Part shown: piece by piece, positions 53,101 to 60,453 of the stretch | How positions within the stretch are numbered: the first letter of the stretch is position 1 | Layout of the letters: each line of letters opens with the position of its first letter | DNA from: Nostoc sp. NMS2 | GTDB taxonomy: Bacteria; Cyanobacteriota; Cyanobacteriia; Cyanobacteriales; Nostocaceae | Direction of reading: 5' to 3' | NCBI RefSeq assembly: GCF_017115105.1 | Contig: NZ_JABXKH010000041.1 | Coordinates: 1 to 60,453 of the forward strand | Length of the DNA: 60,453 nt | Position numbers and translations under genes: made by a program | The notes under the pieces: generated by a model | What the model saw: the letters and a program-made list of their open reading frames with translations, nothing else | What the model was told of the DNA's origin: nothing | The model's database searches: none

Positions 53101-56003
53101 GAATGAACCTGCTGCAACATATCCATGCTCCTGAGTTAACCGCTAAAACCATTTTTGCCTTTAACAACTTTCTCAGACATTGGCAAGAACCTGTGAAAGA
53201 TACCCTGGAAGGGTTTTTAAAAGCCTATTCCAATGGATTAGAAATTGGAGATATTCAATATGTCGCCCTAAGTCTTCTTGGTTATAGCTTCAGTGCCTAT
53301 TTTAGTAGTCAGGAACTATTTTCTCTTAGACAAACAATGGAAGCTCATCGCCAGGTGATGCAGCAATTGCGCCAGGATACTTATCTTCACAAGCAAAGTA
53401 TCTACTATCAAGCTGTACTCAATCTGCTGGAGACTAGGGACGAACCAGATCGGTTGCATAGCGAACACTATAATGAGCATGAAATGATTCAGCTTCACCT
53501 CAAAACTAATGATGTGACAGCACTATTTCAGATTTATATCAATAAAATGCTCCTCTCCTACCTGTTTCAACGCTATGAACAGGCATTAGAAAACGCCAGC
53601 CTAACGGAACAGTATTTAGGTGCTGGTAGAGGACTTATGCACGTTCCAATCTTCTATTTCTACGATGCACTAATTCGATTAGCGGTTTACCCAACTGTCA
53701 GTGAGACAGAGCAAACAGCCATTATAGAGCGGGTGACAGATCATCAAGAAAAACTCAGGAATTGGACAGATCATGCACCAAGTAATCAGGCTCACCGCCA
53801 TGCTTTAGTTGTCGCAGAAAAATGTCGAGTATTGGGGGCGAAAGCCGAGGCAATTGAGTATTACGATCGCGCCATTGCTCAAGCCAAAGAAAACGAATAC
53901 CTTAACGAGGAAGCTCTCGCCAATGAACTCGCAGCCAAGTTTTATTTAGAATGGGACAAAGAACGCATTGCCCAAGAGTATTTGATTAATGCTTACTATT
54001 GTTACACTCGCTGGGGCGCTAAAGCCAAAGTCGATGATTTAGAACAACGTTACCCACAGCTTCTAGCCCCTATTTTACAACAGACGCGATCGCAAAGTGA
54101 CTCTGAAAGAGTATCGCTGACCGCAAATATTAACATTACTACTTTGCACCCAAGCTCTAATAAATCAGTAACCTCTAGCAGCAGTGCATCAGTAATGCTA
54201 GATTTGGCAACGATTCTCAAAGCCTCTCAGACGCTTTCCAGTGAAATTGAACTGGATAAATTACTTACGAAGCTGCTGCAAGTGGTAATTGAAAATGCTG
54301 GAGCAGATAAGTGTGCGTTATTACTGCTTAAAGAAGGTAGATTGCTAGTTGAGGCGACTACTGAAGTTGGGCAGCAATCAAGGGTGTTACAGTCCATTTT
54401 TGTGGAAGATAGCGCAGACATCCCCCATAGCCTAATTTATGCGGTTAAACGCAGTCTACAACCTACCGTCATCTTTGATGCAACAGTGCATCCGATGCTG
54501 ATAGCCGATCCCTACATCATGCGTCAGCAACCCAAAAGCTTGCTGTGTACACCGATTCTGTGTCAAGGTAAACTTTTAGGGATTTTGTATTTAGAAAATA
54601 ATCTTACTACTGGAGCGTTTACTAGCGATCGCGTCGAAATTCTCAATTTGTTATGTACTCAAGCTGCAATCTCCCTAGAAAATGCCCGACTTTATCAGCA
54701 AGCACAAAATACCCTAGAAAACCTGGGACAGACGGAACAATTTTTGCGGTTAATTATGGACAATATTCCCCAGTCTGTTTTCTGGAAAGACTGCAATAGT
54801 GTTTATTTAGGCTGTAACCATAAATTTGCTCAAGCTTCGGGTGTAGGAGTGCCAGAAAACGTTATTGGTAAAACAGACTACGACCTTTCTTGGACTCGTG
54901 AAGAATCAGATTGGTATGTAAAGTGCGATCGTCAAATTATGGAATCTGGACAAGCTGAACTAAATATTATCGAAACATTGCAGCAAGCAGACGGTAAACC
55001 AACCTGGTCGAATACAAATAAAATTCCGCTACGAGATAGAGAAGGAAACCTTTTTGGCATTCTTGGCACGTCTGAAGACATCACAGAACACTATCAAGCA
55101 CAACAATTGCTGCAACAGCAAAAGCAACAATTAGAACAAGCTTTACAAGAACTCCAAACAATACAATTACAATTAGTTCAAGGTGAAAAAATGTCCGCCC
55201 TTGGTAATCTAGTGGCAGGTGTTGCCCATGAAATCAATAACCCTATTGGCTTCATTGCAGGCAACTTAGAACCAGCCAAAGATTATGTTAAAGACTTGTT
55301 TGGACTAATTAATCTTTATCAAGAAAAATTTCCCAATCCTGGCTCAGATATTAAAGACGAAATTGATGCCATCGACCTGAATTATTTACGCGAAGATTTA
55401 ACTAAATTGCTGGACTCGATGAAATTGGGTGTTAACCGTATCCGCAGCATCAGTACTAGTTTGCGAACCTTCTCCAGAGCGGATAAAGATTATAAAGTTC
55501 CCTTTGATATTCACGAAGGCATTAATAGTACTATTCTGATTCTAAGACACCGTTTAAAAGCTAACGAAAACCGTCCGGCAATTGAAGTAGTTAAGAATTA
55601 TGGCAAAATACCCCTAGTAGAATGCTTTGCTGGACAACTTAATCAAGTGTTTATGAACTTGTTAGCAAATGCCATTGATGCACTTGAACAACACAATACA
55701 GAGCGGAGTTTAGAAGCAATTTTAGCTAACCCCAATTGCATCACCATTCAAACCCGTATTGCAGACTCAGGTAAGCATGTCTTGATTAAGATTGCTGATA
55801 ATGGGGTGGGGATGTCACCGGAGGTAAAACAACGAGTCTTTGACCATTTATTCACCACCAAGCCTGTAGGAAAAGGTACTGGATTAGGATTAGCGATCGC
55901 TCGTCAAATTATCGTAGAAGCACATGGCGGTTCTCTCTCTTGCACTTCAGAACTGGGAAAGGGTACAGAGTTTGTCATTGAAATTTCTACTCATCAAGAA
56001 TGA
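50163..56003 (+). CDS. Trifunctional Ser/Thr kinase / ATP-binding protein / sensor histidine kinase
   Basis: A 1946-residue signalling protein. Residues about 1-275 are a Hanks-type kinase (VAIKLLQ lysine, HKDIKPANIL catalytic loop, LIDFSIAS where DFG is usual, then EGTLAYVSPEQTGRMNRG). Residues about 300-600 are an AAA/STAND-like ATPase (AGFSGIGKTAVV, FIDDLQWADSASL), followed by a long helical TPR-like region (about 700-1330). Then come GAF (about 1350-1515), PAS (1525-1645), coiled coil, the H-box GNLVAGVAHEINNPIGF and HATPase ([36 protein letters not shown]). It is a large cyanobacterial family of uncertain inputs. Complete, ATG at 50163. Confidence 0.93.
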   Translation: MDKLLNYRISEQLYAGSRTLVYRAIRETDQLPVAIKLLQQEYPTFNDLLLFRNQYTIAKNIDLPGIVHPYSLEPYHNSYALVMEDFGGISLRDWMNQKMGSNQCTLTEFLEIAIALINILDGLYRHRVIHKDIKPANILINPETQQVKLIDFSIASLLPRETQEVHSPNVLEGTLAYVSPEQTGRMNRGIDYRSDYYALGVTFYELLAGHLPFESNDPMELVHCHIAKLPEQLGGGREEEIPEVLCEIVMKLMAKNAEDRYQSALGLKFDLEKCLEQLKNTGSIESFPIAQRDICDRFIIPEKLYGRQGEVESLLDAFERVSQGSTEIMLVAGFSGIGKTAVVNEVHKPIVRQRGYFIKGKFDQFQRNIPFSAFVQAFRDLIRQLLSETDTQFEQWKCKILSALGENGQVMIDVIPELERMIGKQPPAPELFASVAQKRFKSLFLKLTQVFTAVEHPLTIFIDDLQWADSASLKLIHLLMSEADIGYLLLIGAYRDNEVNPVHPLMLTLQEIQKLDITVNTITLAPLEQISINHLVADTLSCSLALATPLTELVLSKTKGNPFFSTQFLKALHQEQLITFNFDGSYWECDVAQVRSLALTDDVVEFMAIQLEKLSIETQEVLKLAACVGNQFDLATLAIVYEHSEVTTADELWKALQEGFIIPSSDVYKFYQQQSLVNSHNDYGQITSSYKFLHDRIQQAAYSLILDNQKQVTHLHIGRLLQQATTANERDDKIFAIVNHLNQGSALIIDEQEKQELAQLNLAAGHKAKSSTAYAAALDYFNTGIAMLTDNCWHQSALVLSLYEKATESAYLAIDFEQMEQLAEVVLNHAQSWLVRANIYNIKIQACIAQNQQLEALRLAREVLKHLGVHLPEQPTPADIAQALRNTQILLNNKSIESFLELPQMTAPEKKAAMVILSTVLSAAYQAAPDLLPLIILAHVDLSVQYGNAPESTHGYVMYGLTLLVMLGDIEAGYRFGQLGMNLLQHIHAPELTAKTIFAFNNFLRHWQEPVKDTLEGFLKAYSNGLEIGDIQYVALSLLGYSFSAYFSSQELFSLRQTMEAHRQVMQQLRQDTYLHKQSIYYQAVLNLLETRDEPDRLHSEHYNEHEMIQLHLKTNDVTALFQIYINKMLLSYLFQRYEQALENASLTEQYLGAGRGLMHVPIFYFYDALIRLAVYPTVSETEQTAIIERVTDHQEKLRNWTDHAPSNQAHRHALVVAEKCRVLGAKAEAIEYYDRAIAQAKENEYLNEEALANELAAKFYLEWDKERIAQEYLINAYYCYTRWGAKAKVDDLEQRYPQLLAPILQQTRSQSDSERVSLTANINITTLHPSSNKSVTSSSSASVMLDLATILKASQTLSSEIELDKLLTKLLQVVIENAGADKCALLLLKEGRLLVEATTEVGQQSRVLQSIFVEDSADIPHSLIYAVKRSLQPTVIFDATVHPMLIADPYIMRQQPKSLLCTPILCQGKLLGILYLENNLTTGAFTSDRVEILNLLCTQAAISLENARLYQQAQNTLENLGQTEQFLRLIMDNIPQSVFWKDCNSVYLGCNHKFAQASGVGVPENVIGKTDYDLSWTREESDWYVKCDRQIMESGQAELNIIETLQQADGKPTWSNTNKIPLRDREGNLFGILGTSEDITEHYQAQQLLQQQKQQLEQALQELQTIQLQLVQGEKMSALGNLVAGVAHEINNPIGFIAGNLEPAKDYVKDLFGLINLYQEKFPNPGSDIKDEIDAIDLNYLREDLTKLLDSMKLGVNRIRSISTSLRTFSRADKDYKVPFDIHEGINSTILILRHRLKANENRPAIEVVKNYGKIPLVECFAGQLNQVFMNLLANAIDALEQHNTERSLEAILANPNCITIQTRIADSGKHVLIKIADNGVGMSPEVKQRVFDHLFTTKPVGKGTGLGLAIARQIIVEAHGGSLSCTSELGKGTEFVIEISTHQE

Positions 56004-56509
56004 AGAAGGGAATTGAGAATGGGGAACTTGTACTGAGCGCAGTCGAAGTATGGGGAATAGGGGTTTCTAGCTACCCTGAGATATAAGGCAATACAGTTCA
56101 GTTAAGCATTTCGTCCTTCTTTTTCTTTTCTTCCTTCGCGTCCTTCTCTTCGAGACGCTTCGCGCCAAGCGAAGCTATGCCGTTCGCGCAGCGTCTCGTA
56201 GAGAAGGCTTTATGCCAATACGGTTCAGTTAAGAAAAATAGTAGGTTGGGTTGAGCAATAGCGAAACCCAACAAATGGTTAATAATGTTGGGTTTCGTTC
56301 CTCAACCCAACCTACACAACTTTTAGTTTTACCCTTAACTGAACCGTATTGGGCTTTATGCGGTTCGTTAAAAAAAGAACTTTGACAAAAAGTTTTAACC
56401 TTAACTGAACCAATTTCTACCCTTATTACCAAAGGCGATATACTTTAAGAAAGTTGATTTGTAAATTTAATCTGCCCTAACAGCTACTACATCAAATCTC
56501 TGAGGTAAT
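56004..56509. repeat. Nested palindromic repeats after the large kinase
   Basis: No gene is supported. Elements in order: the acttgtactgagcgcagtcg element (56026-56050); a GC-rich hairpin with cttctcttcgagacgctt and its complement (56143-56206); an outer inverted repeat ccaatacggttcagttaag / cttaactgaaccgtattgg (56215-56353) enclosing an inner one, gtaggttgggttgag / ctcaacccaacctac (56241-56315). The inner unit is a well-known type of cyanobacterial interspersed repeat. Confidence 0.75.
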
Positions 56510-57148
56510 ATGCTTTTAAAACTGCAACAAATTATTGTTAAACCTGGTCAACAAATGTTACTGCAAGATATTAGTTGGCAGCAGTTAGAAAATATTTTAG
56601 AAGAAATGGGAGAAAAGCGTGCCTCACGTATTTCTTATAGTCATGGCTGGTTAGAAATTATGGTTCCCTTACCAGAACACGAAAAAGATAAAGAACTTAT
56701 TGGTGATTTAGTCAAAATCTTGTTAGAAATCCTGCAAATTGATTTTGAACCTTTTGGTTCCACAACACTTAAAAATGAGCGAATGCGGCAAGCAGTAGAA
56801 CCAGATACCAGTTTTTATATTCAAAATCAAGCTGCTATCATTGGTAAAAATCGCATTGATTTAAATATAGATCCACCACCAGATTTAGCAATCGAAATTG
56901 ATATTACTTCTCGGACTAGATTTGAGAATTATGAACTTTTGGGAGTTCCTGAACTTTGGCGACATACACAACAAGGGTTAGAAATTTCGGTTCTACAAGA
57001 GGGAAAGCATATTAAATCTCAATCTAGTCCTAATTTTCCTAATATCCCAATTGTTGAACTAGTTAATGAATATGTTAAACAGTGTTTAACAATTGGTAGA
57101 AGTCAAGCTATGCGTAATTTTCGAGATTGGGTGAAGAATAATTTATGA
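56510..57148 (+). CDS. Uma2 family protein
   Basis: A 212-residue Uma2/DUF820 member, the same length as the one at 10297-10935 and sharing LEEMGEKRASRISYSHGWLE, MVPLPEHEKDKEL, VEPDTSFYIQNQA and PPPDLAIEIDITSRT with YELLGVPELWRH. The acidic residues of the nuclease-like core are kept. It is preceded by GAGGT before the ATG at 56510. A second, more divergent Uma2 gene starts 36 bases after its stop, forming a tandem pair. Confidence 0.88.
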   Translation: MLLKLQQIIVKPGQQMLLQDISWQQLENILEEMGEKRASRISYSHGWLEIMVPLPEHEKDKELIGDLVKILLEILQIDFEPFGSTTLKNERMRQAVEPDTSFYIQNQAAIIGKNRIDLNIDPPPDLAIEIDITSRTRFENYELLGVPELWRHTQQGLEISVLQEGKHIKSQSSPNFPNIPIVELVNEYVKQCLTIGRSQAMRNFRDWVKNNL

Positions 57149-57184
57149 TAGAAATCTAAGGCTTTCTGAGAAAGGCGATCGCTC

Positions 57185-57991
57185 ATGACTACCGAAAACA
57201 ACCCAAGAGCCATTCTAGACTGGGAACACCCCACACCGCCCACAGATTTAATTTTTGATGACGGAGAACCCTTGGAATCAAATCGCCACCGTATTGCCAT
57301 GAATGTGTTGATTCGGTCATTGCAGCAAGCGTGGGCTGACCGGAATGATTTTTTTACTAGTGGCAATATGTTTATTTATTACAGCAGCGCCCAAGTACGT
57401 AACCAAGATTTCCGTGGCCCCGATTTCTTTGCTGTCTTGAATGTGGACGGGACTAATTCTCGTCAAGGTTGGGTAGTGTGGGAAGAAAACGGTCGTTATC
57501 CTGATGTGATTGTAGAATTAATGTCACCATCTACAGCCAAAATAGATAAGACTGTTAAGAAAGACCTTTACGAACAAACTTTTCATACTTCAGATTATTT
57601 TGTCTATGACCCCTTTGACCCGACTTCTTTGCAAGGGTGGCATTTAGATCATAATCAGCAATATCAATCTTTGACACCAAATGAGCGTGGTTGGTTGTGG
57701 TGTAAGCGTTTAAGTTTATGGTTGGGGACGAGTGAAGGAACAATAGACAGAGAAACGGCGGTATGGTTGCGGTTTTACGATGTGGCTGGTAATTTGGTTT
57801 TGTTACCAGAAGAAGCTGCTGCTGCACAAGCACAAGCCGCAGTCACGCAGGCAGAAATTGCTGTTGCACAAGCACAAGCCGCAGTTGCAGAAGCAGAAGC
57901 AGCTGCTGCACGAGAAGAAGCGGCGGCGGCACAGGCGGCTCGTTTAGCGGCTAGATTAAGAGAATTAGGGGAAAATCCAGATATGTTGTGA
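57185..57991 (+). CDS. Uma2 family protein with Ala-rich coiled-coil tail
   Basis: A 268-residue Uma2 protein of the longer subtype. The core includes FDDGEPLESNRHRIAMNVLI, FRGPDFFAVLNVDG, GRYPDVIVELMSPSTAKID and KKDLYEQTFHTSDYFVYDP. From about residue 215 the tail is a repeat of AQAQAAVTQAEIAVAQAQAA-type heptads rich in Ala, Gln and Glu, likely an extended coiled coil, ending ARLRELGENPDML. This tail is common in cyanobacterial Uma2 proteins and may mediate oligomers. An HIP1 octamer lies directly at the ATG. Confidence 0.88.
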   Translation: MTTENNPRAILDWEHPTPPTDLIFDDGEPLESNRHRIAMNVLIRSLQQAWADRNDFFTSGNMFIYYSSAQVRNQDFRGPDFFAVLNVDGTNSRQGWVVWEENGRYPDVIVELMSPSTAKIDKTVKKDLYEQTFHTSDYFVYDPFDPTSLQGWHLDHNQQYQSLTPNERGWLWCKRLSLWLGTSEGTIDRETAVWLRFYDVAGNLVLLPEEAAAAQAQAAVTQAEIAVAQAQAAVAEAEAAAAREEAAAAQAARLAARLRELGENPDML

Positions 57992-58045
57992 ATTTTGACT
58001 TTTCTGATTTGTTTTGACTACACTTTTAATTTGTAGGATTAATAG

Positions 58046-58240
58046 ATGAAAAGACAAGTAATTATTTATCCAGGAGAAGATGGTTATTGGGTGGCTGAAT
58101 GTCCTAGCTTACCTGCTTGTATCAGCCAAGGGAAGACTAAAGAAGAAGTTGTTGTCAACATTAAAGAAGCTATTGAATTATACATTGATGTTTTAAAAGA
58201 AGAAGGTCGTCCTATTCCAGAAGATCATCTGGAAACTTAA
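58046..58240 (+). CDS. HicB family antitoxin-like protein
   Basis: A 64-residue HicB-like domain: VIIYPGEDGYWVAECPSLPA, CISQGKTKEEVVVNIKEAIE and LYIDVLKEEGRPIPED, the RNase-H-like partial fold of HicB. There is no C-terminal DNA-binding extension. HicA, a small RNA-cleaving toxin with a conserved His, normally adjoins; none is seen between 57991 and 58046 or after 58240, so it is an orphan or a partner of a distant toxin. ATG at 58046. It converges on the metacaspase gene with two bases between the stops. Confidence 0.85.
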   Translation: MKRQVIIYPGEDGYWVAECPSLPACISQGKTKEEVVVNIKEAIELYIDVLKEEGRPIPEDHLET

Positions 58241-58242
58241 AA

Positions 58243-60387
58243 TTAAGGTGGTATTGGTACAAACTTATATTCGCCAGATATTTGTTGAACTTTGACTAAG
58301 AATATGGCATTATTTGTGCGATCGCCTGATTGTGCAAACTGAATCTTTCCCGTAGCCCCATCCAGTGAAAAACCTGGACTGTGCAGCGTCCTTTGCAGTT
58401 CTTCACGGGTATTGCTTTGCTGCAAACCTTTAACTATCACTAGAGTTGCATCATAAGATGTAGCTGTTCGCCAAGTTATAGGCACTTTCCAAAGTTCCAT
58501 AGCATTTGAGGCAAAAGGATTATTAGGAAATGCTGTGGGATGCCAAGGTACAGCAATTACCAGTCCATCTAAAGCTCTACCTGCCTTTAAGGTTTCGTCA
58601 GTATAAAGCGTAGAACTACTAAATACAGCTAATTGCCCTTGATTGGCTCTTGCAACTACTAAGCCTTCCTTGATTCTGTCTATGTAAAGACCTAATAACA
58701 AGCCATTAGCGCTTTTATCCTTAGCTTGAGAAATAACTCTACTAGGATTAAAATTAAGTGCAGAAACATCGCATATAGTGGGATTCTTTTTAGCACCAGC
58801 AGCGCTTATCGCTTTGATAAATTCTTCATGAAAAGACAAATTATCTATCGCTTGGTTATCGACACAAATCAAAAAATTATTTTTGCCTGCTGTATTGATA
58901 GCGTAACTAGAAACCTTATTTGCTATTGAGCTAATATTGGGAGCAGTACGGAAGACATAGTTACCAATACCAATCAGATTTGGGGCAAAACTGGTGGCAG
59001 ACATCATGACTAGACCACCGTTCTGATATACTGGGGCTGCGGCAATGGAAGCATTACTAGCATTATGTCCAACTACAGCTAAAATGCTGATATCTTTGAC
59101 AAACTCCGTGGCAATGTTTGAGGCAGTGTTTGGGTCATTATCATCATTAGCGATCGCCACCTCTAAAGCTTTGCTATTAATGCCATTACTGCTATTCACT
59201 TCATTTTGAACTTGAGCTACACCGCGTAATATCTCTTTTGCTACGTTTGAATTTGTACCAATGGGTACACTAACAGCAATTTTGATCCGATTTACTTGTA
59301 GAAGAGCCTTAGCATTATTCAAATAAATTAATGCTTCTGGATCGCTAAGATTTGCTGCTCGATATGCCTGGAATTTCCTAATAGCAGTCAGACAATCACC
59401 TTGAGCAAATGCTTTAACTCCAGCTTCTTTATCTGGGTTTGTATCTTGTTTTAATAAAATTTCTTCACCCAAGCTGATTCTGTCATTCAAACTATACTGC
59501 TGTTTATTAGCACAGGTTTGAGATAATGTATGTGGAAAGAAATATACAATAGTACCACCAATAACTACTCCGATGATGCACGATCCTATGTATTGAATAA
59601 AATTGCTATTTCGCGGGGGTGGAGGATCTATTGGAGGTGGAATAAGTTGCTGCTCGGTAATTTTCGGAGCTTCAATTAAGGCTATATTTTCGTCTGTAAA
59701 TCCTAAAACTTTCTGAAAACGTTTTAATTGTTCACGAGTGTTATCACTAAAAGGATACTCACGCTGAATTTCTTTAATAAATCTGTCTTCATATCGCTTC
59801 AATTTTCTCTGATACTCTCGGTGAGGTTCTAAAACCTTATCCTCGATTGCCACAGCTTCTTCAGATGTTAGTCCCAGTTTATGTTGTAACTCATCCAACA
59901 CATCGCGCCCAGCATCAGAAATGTGACCATCACCTGCACTTATCAAATACTCAACTTCTCGACGATATATGAGGTGTGGGTCATCACTGGGTGCTTTAGC
60001 AAGCAGAATCTTAAAGCCTTCTCTAATTGCATATATCTCCGGTTTCATTGCTGGAGCAACTTCTTGAACTCTACTTTTGGCGTACTCATGCAATTCATCA
60101 ACTGAAATCCAACCATCTTCATCTCGATCTGCTACACCAGTCTCTAGTCCCTCTACTATGTAGCGGGTATAAGTTGATGTCTCTGCTCCTTGCTCTACAA
60201 ACGAAAGTTGAGTAGAGGTCGAAGAGGTGAGAATAGCCCGCCCTTCTCCACCTAATTGATTCCTCACATCCACAAAACCTTCATCTTTCGCAGTCATACC
60301 TTCAGCAAATGCGCCACTAAAACAACAATCAAGAATTACTATCTCGCGTTTGGAGCGGCTATTGCTCACAGGGTTAGCGCGTCTCAA
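58243..60387 (-). CDS. Metacaspase-EF-hand-receptor fusion (N-terminally truncated)
   Basis: A 714-residue open frame. It begins within a caspase p20 domain: SRSKREIVILDCCFSGAFAE has the catalytic Cys, but the His-containing half is missing, because a stop (TAG at 60391-60393) lies two codons upstream of the TTG at 60387. Residues about 85-100 (DRDEDGWISVDE) form a canonical EF-hand calcium loop. A helical region (about 140-240), a proline linker, one membrane helix (IGSCIIGVVIGGTIVYFF, about 267-285) and an exported ABC-type ligand-binding domain of the Leu/Ile/Val-binding kind (about 370-714, IKIAVSVPIGTNSNVAKEIL ... FRTAPNISSIANKV) follow. The probable role is a ligand-triggered protease; the truncation may inactivate it. 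Confidence 0.75.
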   Translation of the reverse strand: MRRANPVSNSRSKREIVILDCCFSGAFAEGMTAKDEGFVDVRNQLGGEGRAILTSSTSTQLSFVEQGAETSTYTRYIVEGLETGVADRDEDGWISVDELHEYAKSRVQEVAPAMKPEIYAIREGFKILLAKAPSDDPHLIYRREVEYLISAGDGHISDAGRDVLDELQHKLGLTSEEAVAIEDKVLEPHREYQRKLKRYEDRFIKEIQREYPFSDNTREQLKRFQKVLGFTDENIALIEAPKITEQQLIPPPIDPPPPRNSNFIQYIGSCIIGVVIGGTIVYFFPHTLSQTCANKQQYSLNDRISLGEEILLKQDTNPDKEAGVKAFAQGDCLTAIRKFQAYRAANLSDPEALIYLNNAKALLQVNRIKIAVSVPIGTNSNVAKEILRGVAQVQNEVNSSNGINSKALEVAIANDDNDPNTASNIATEFVKDISILAVVGHNASNASIAAAPVYQNGGLVMMSATSFAPNLIGIGNYVFRTAPNISSIANKVSSYAINTAGKNNFLICVDNQAIDNLSFHEEFIKAISAAGAKKNPTICDVSALNFNPSRVISQAKDKSANGLLLGLYIDRIKEGLVVARANQGQLAVFSSSTLYTDETLKAGRALDGLVIAVPWHPTAFPNNPFASNAMELWKVPITWRTATSYDATLVIVKGLQQSNTREELQRTLHSPGFSLDGATGKIQFAQSGDRTNNAIFLVKVQQISGEYKFVPIPP

Positions 60388-60453
60388 ACCCTATTGATAG
60401 AGGGATTATGGCAGAGGGTCTGAGTTTGGGAGAGCCGCAGCCAAAACAGAAAC
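60388..60453. other. Window edge, non-coding for the metacaspase
   Basis: The last 66 bases do not continue the caspase frame. On the minus strand they read like anonymous, possibly mobile-element terminal DNA (ctctgccataatccctctat just before the caspase fragment). Too short to identify. Confidence 0.3.

Noticed and set aside
58046..58240. Complete HicAB toxin-antitoxin module
   Set aside because: Only the HicB-like part is present; neither neighbour gap has room for HicA, and none is encoded on either strand nearby.

Overview
The window looks like chromosomal DNA of a filamentous, heterocyst-type cyanobacterium (Nostoc/Anabaena group). Evidence: scattered HIP1 octamers (gcgatcgc); heptanucleotide short tandem repeats (cgtaatt, gtcatta and ggggagca types) in the gaps; cyanobacterial genes (ycf54, crtE, dapL, a PyrF-PyrE fusion, a PEP-CTERM protein, many Uma2 proteins); and very large multidomain signalling kinases. 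No rRNA, tRNA, CRISPR array or prophage was seen.

Layout. 1-4.3 kb: DUF427 protein, fatty-acid-hydroxylase-type membrane enzyme, EamA transporter and SET protein, separated by repeat-rich gaps. 4.3-10.2 kb: housekeeping genes ilvC (minus), DUF1003 and DUF4349 membrane proteins, a type II NADH dehydrogenase and dapL. 10.3-15.9 kb: a Uma2 protein, a fluoride riboswitch with its CLC-F fluoride exporter, an MFS transporter, HtpX and a small conserved protein. 16.4-22.2 kb: a 1919-residue hybrid histidine kinase flanked by related repeat clusters. 22.9-24.6 kb: a TnpB-only IS200/IS605 element. 24.7-30.3 kb: a lipid-A-disaccharide-synthase-like protein, an AI-2E/PerM permease, pyrF-pyrE and a b-type cytochrome. 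30.4-41.1 kb: VWA protein, Rieske protein, glycosyltransferase, mutS, AAA ATPase with a broken downstream gene, PhoD phosphatase and PEP-CTERM protein. 41.3-49.9 kb: second AI-2E permease, Nudix, OB-fold-like lipoprotein, folD, crtE, a DUF212 phosphatase-like protein, a SPOR-like secreted protein, ycf54, a SnoaL-like protein and pdxJ. 50.1-56.0 kb: a 1946-residue Ser/Thr kinase-ATPase-histidine kinase. 56.5-60.4 kb: two tandem Uma2 genes, an orphan HicB, and a membrane-anchored metacaspase fused to a periplasmic ligand-binding domain, cut at its N-terminus near the window edge.

Two things stand out. First, intergenic repeat families have entered coding sequence in frame: mutS, the LpxB-like gene and the hybrid kinase each carry a repeat-derived peptide of about 33-45 residues in a loop, and the pdxJ C-terminus is supplied by the same repeat. 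This resembles the Rickettsia palindromic elements. Second, a receptor-like metacaspase (caspase, EF-hand, helical region, membrane helix, ABC-type ligand-binding domain) suggests a ligand-gated protease. The window also holds a nested mobile repeat (29454-29735) whose intact relatives lie at 3973-4089 and 41149-41265, and short gene remnants beside mutS and the AAA ATPase.

Functional links are mostly local: riboswitch to fluoride exporter, folD-crtE-DUF212 on one strand, and ycf54 with crtE as chlorophyll and isoprenoid genes. Most other neighbours appear to be independently transcribed.
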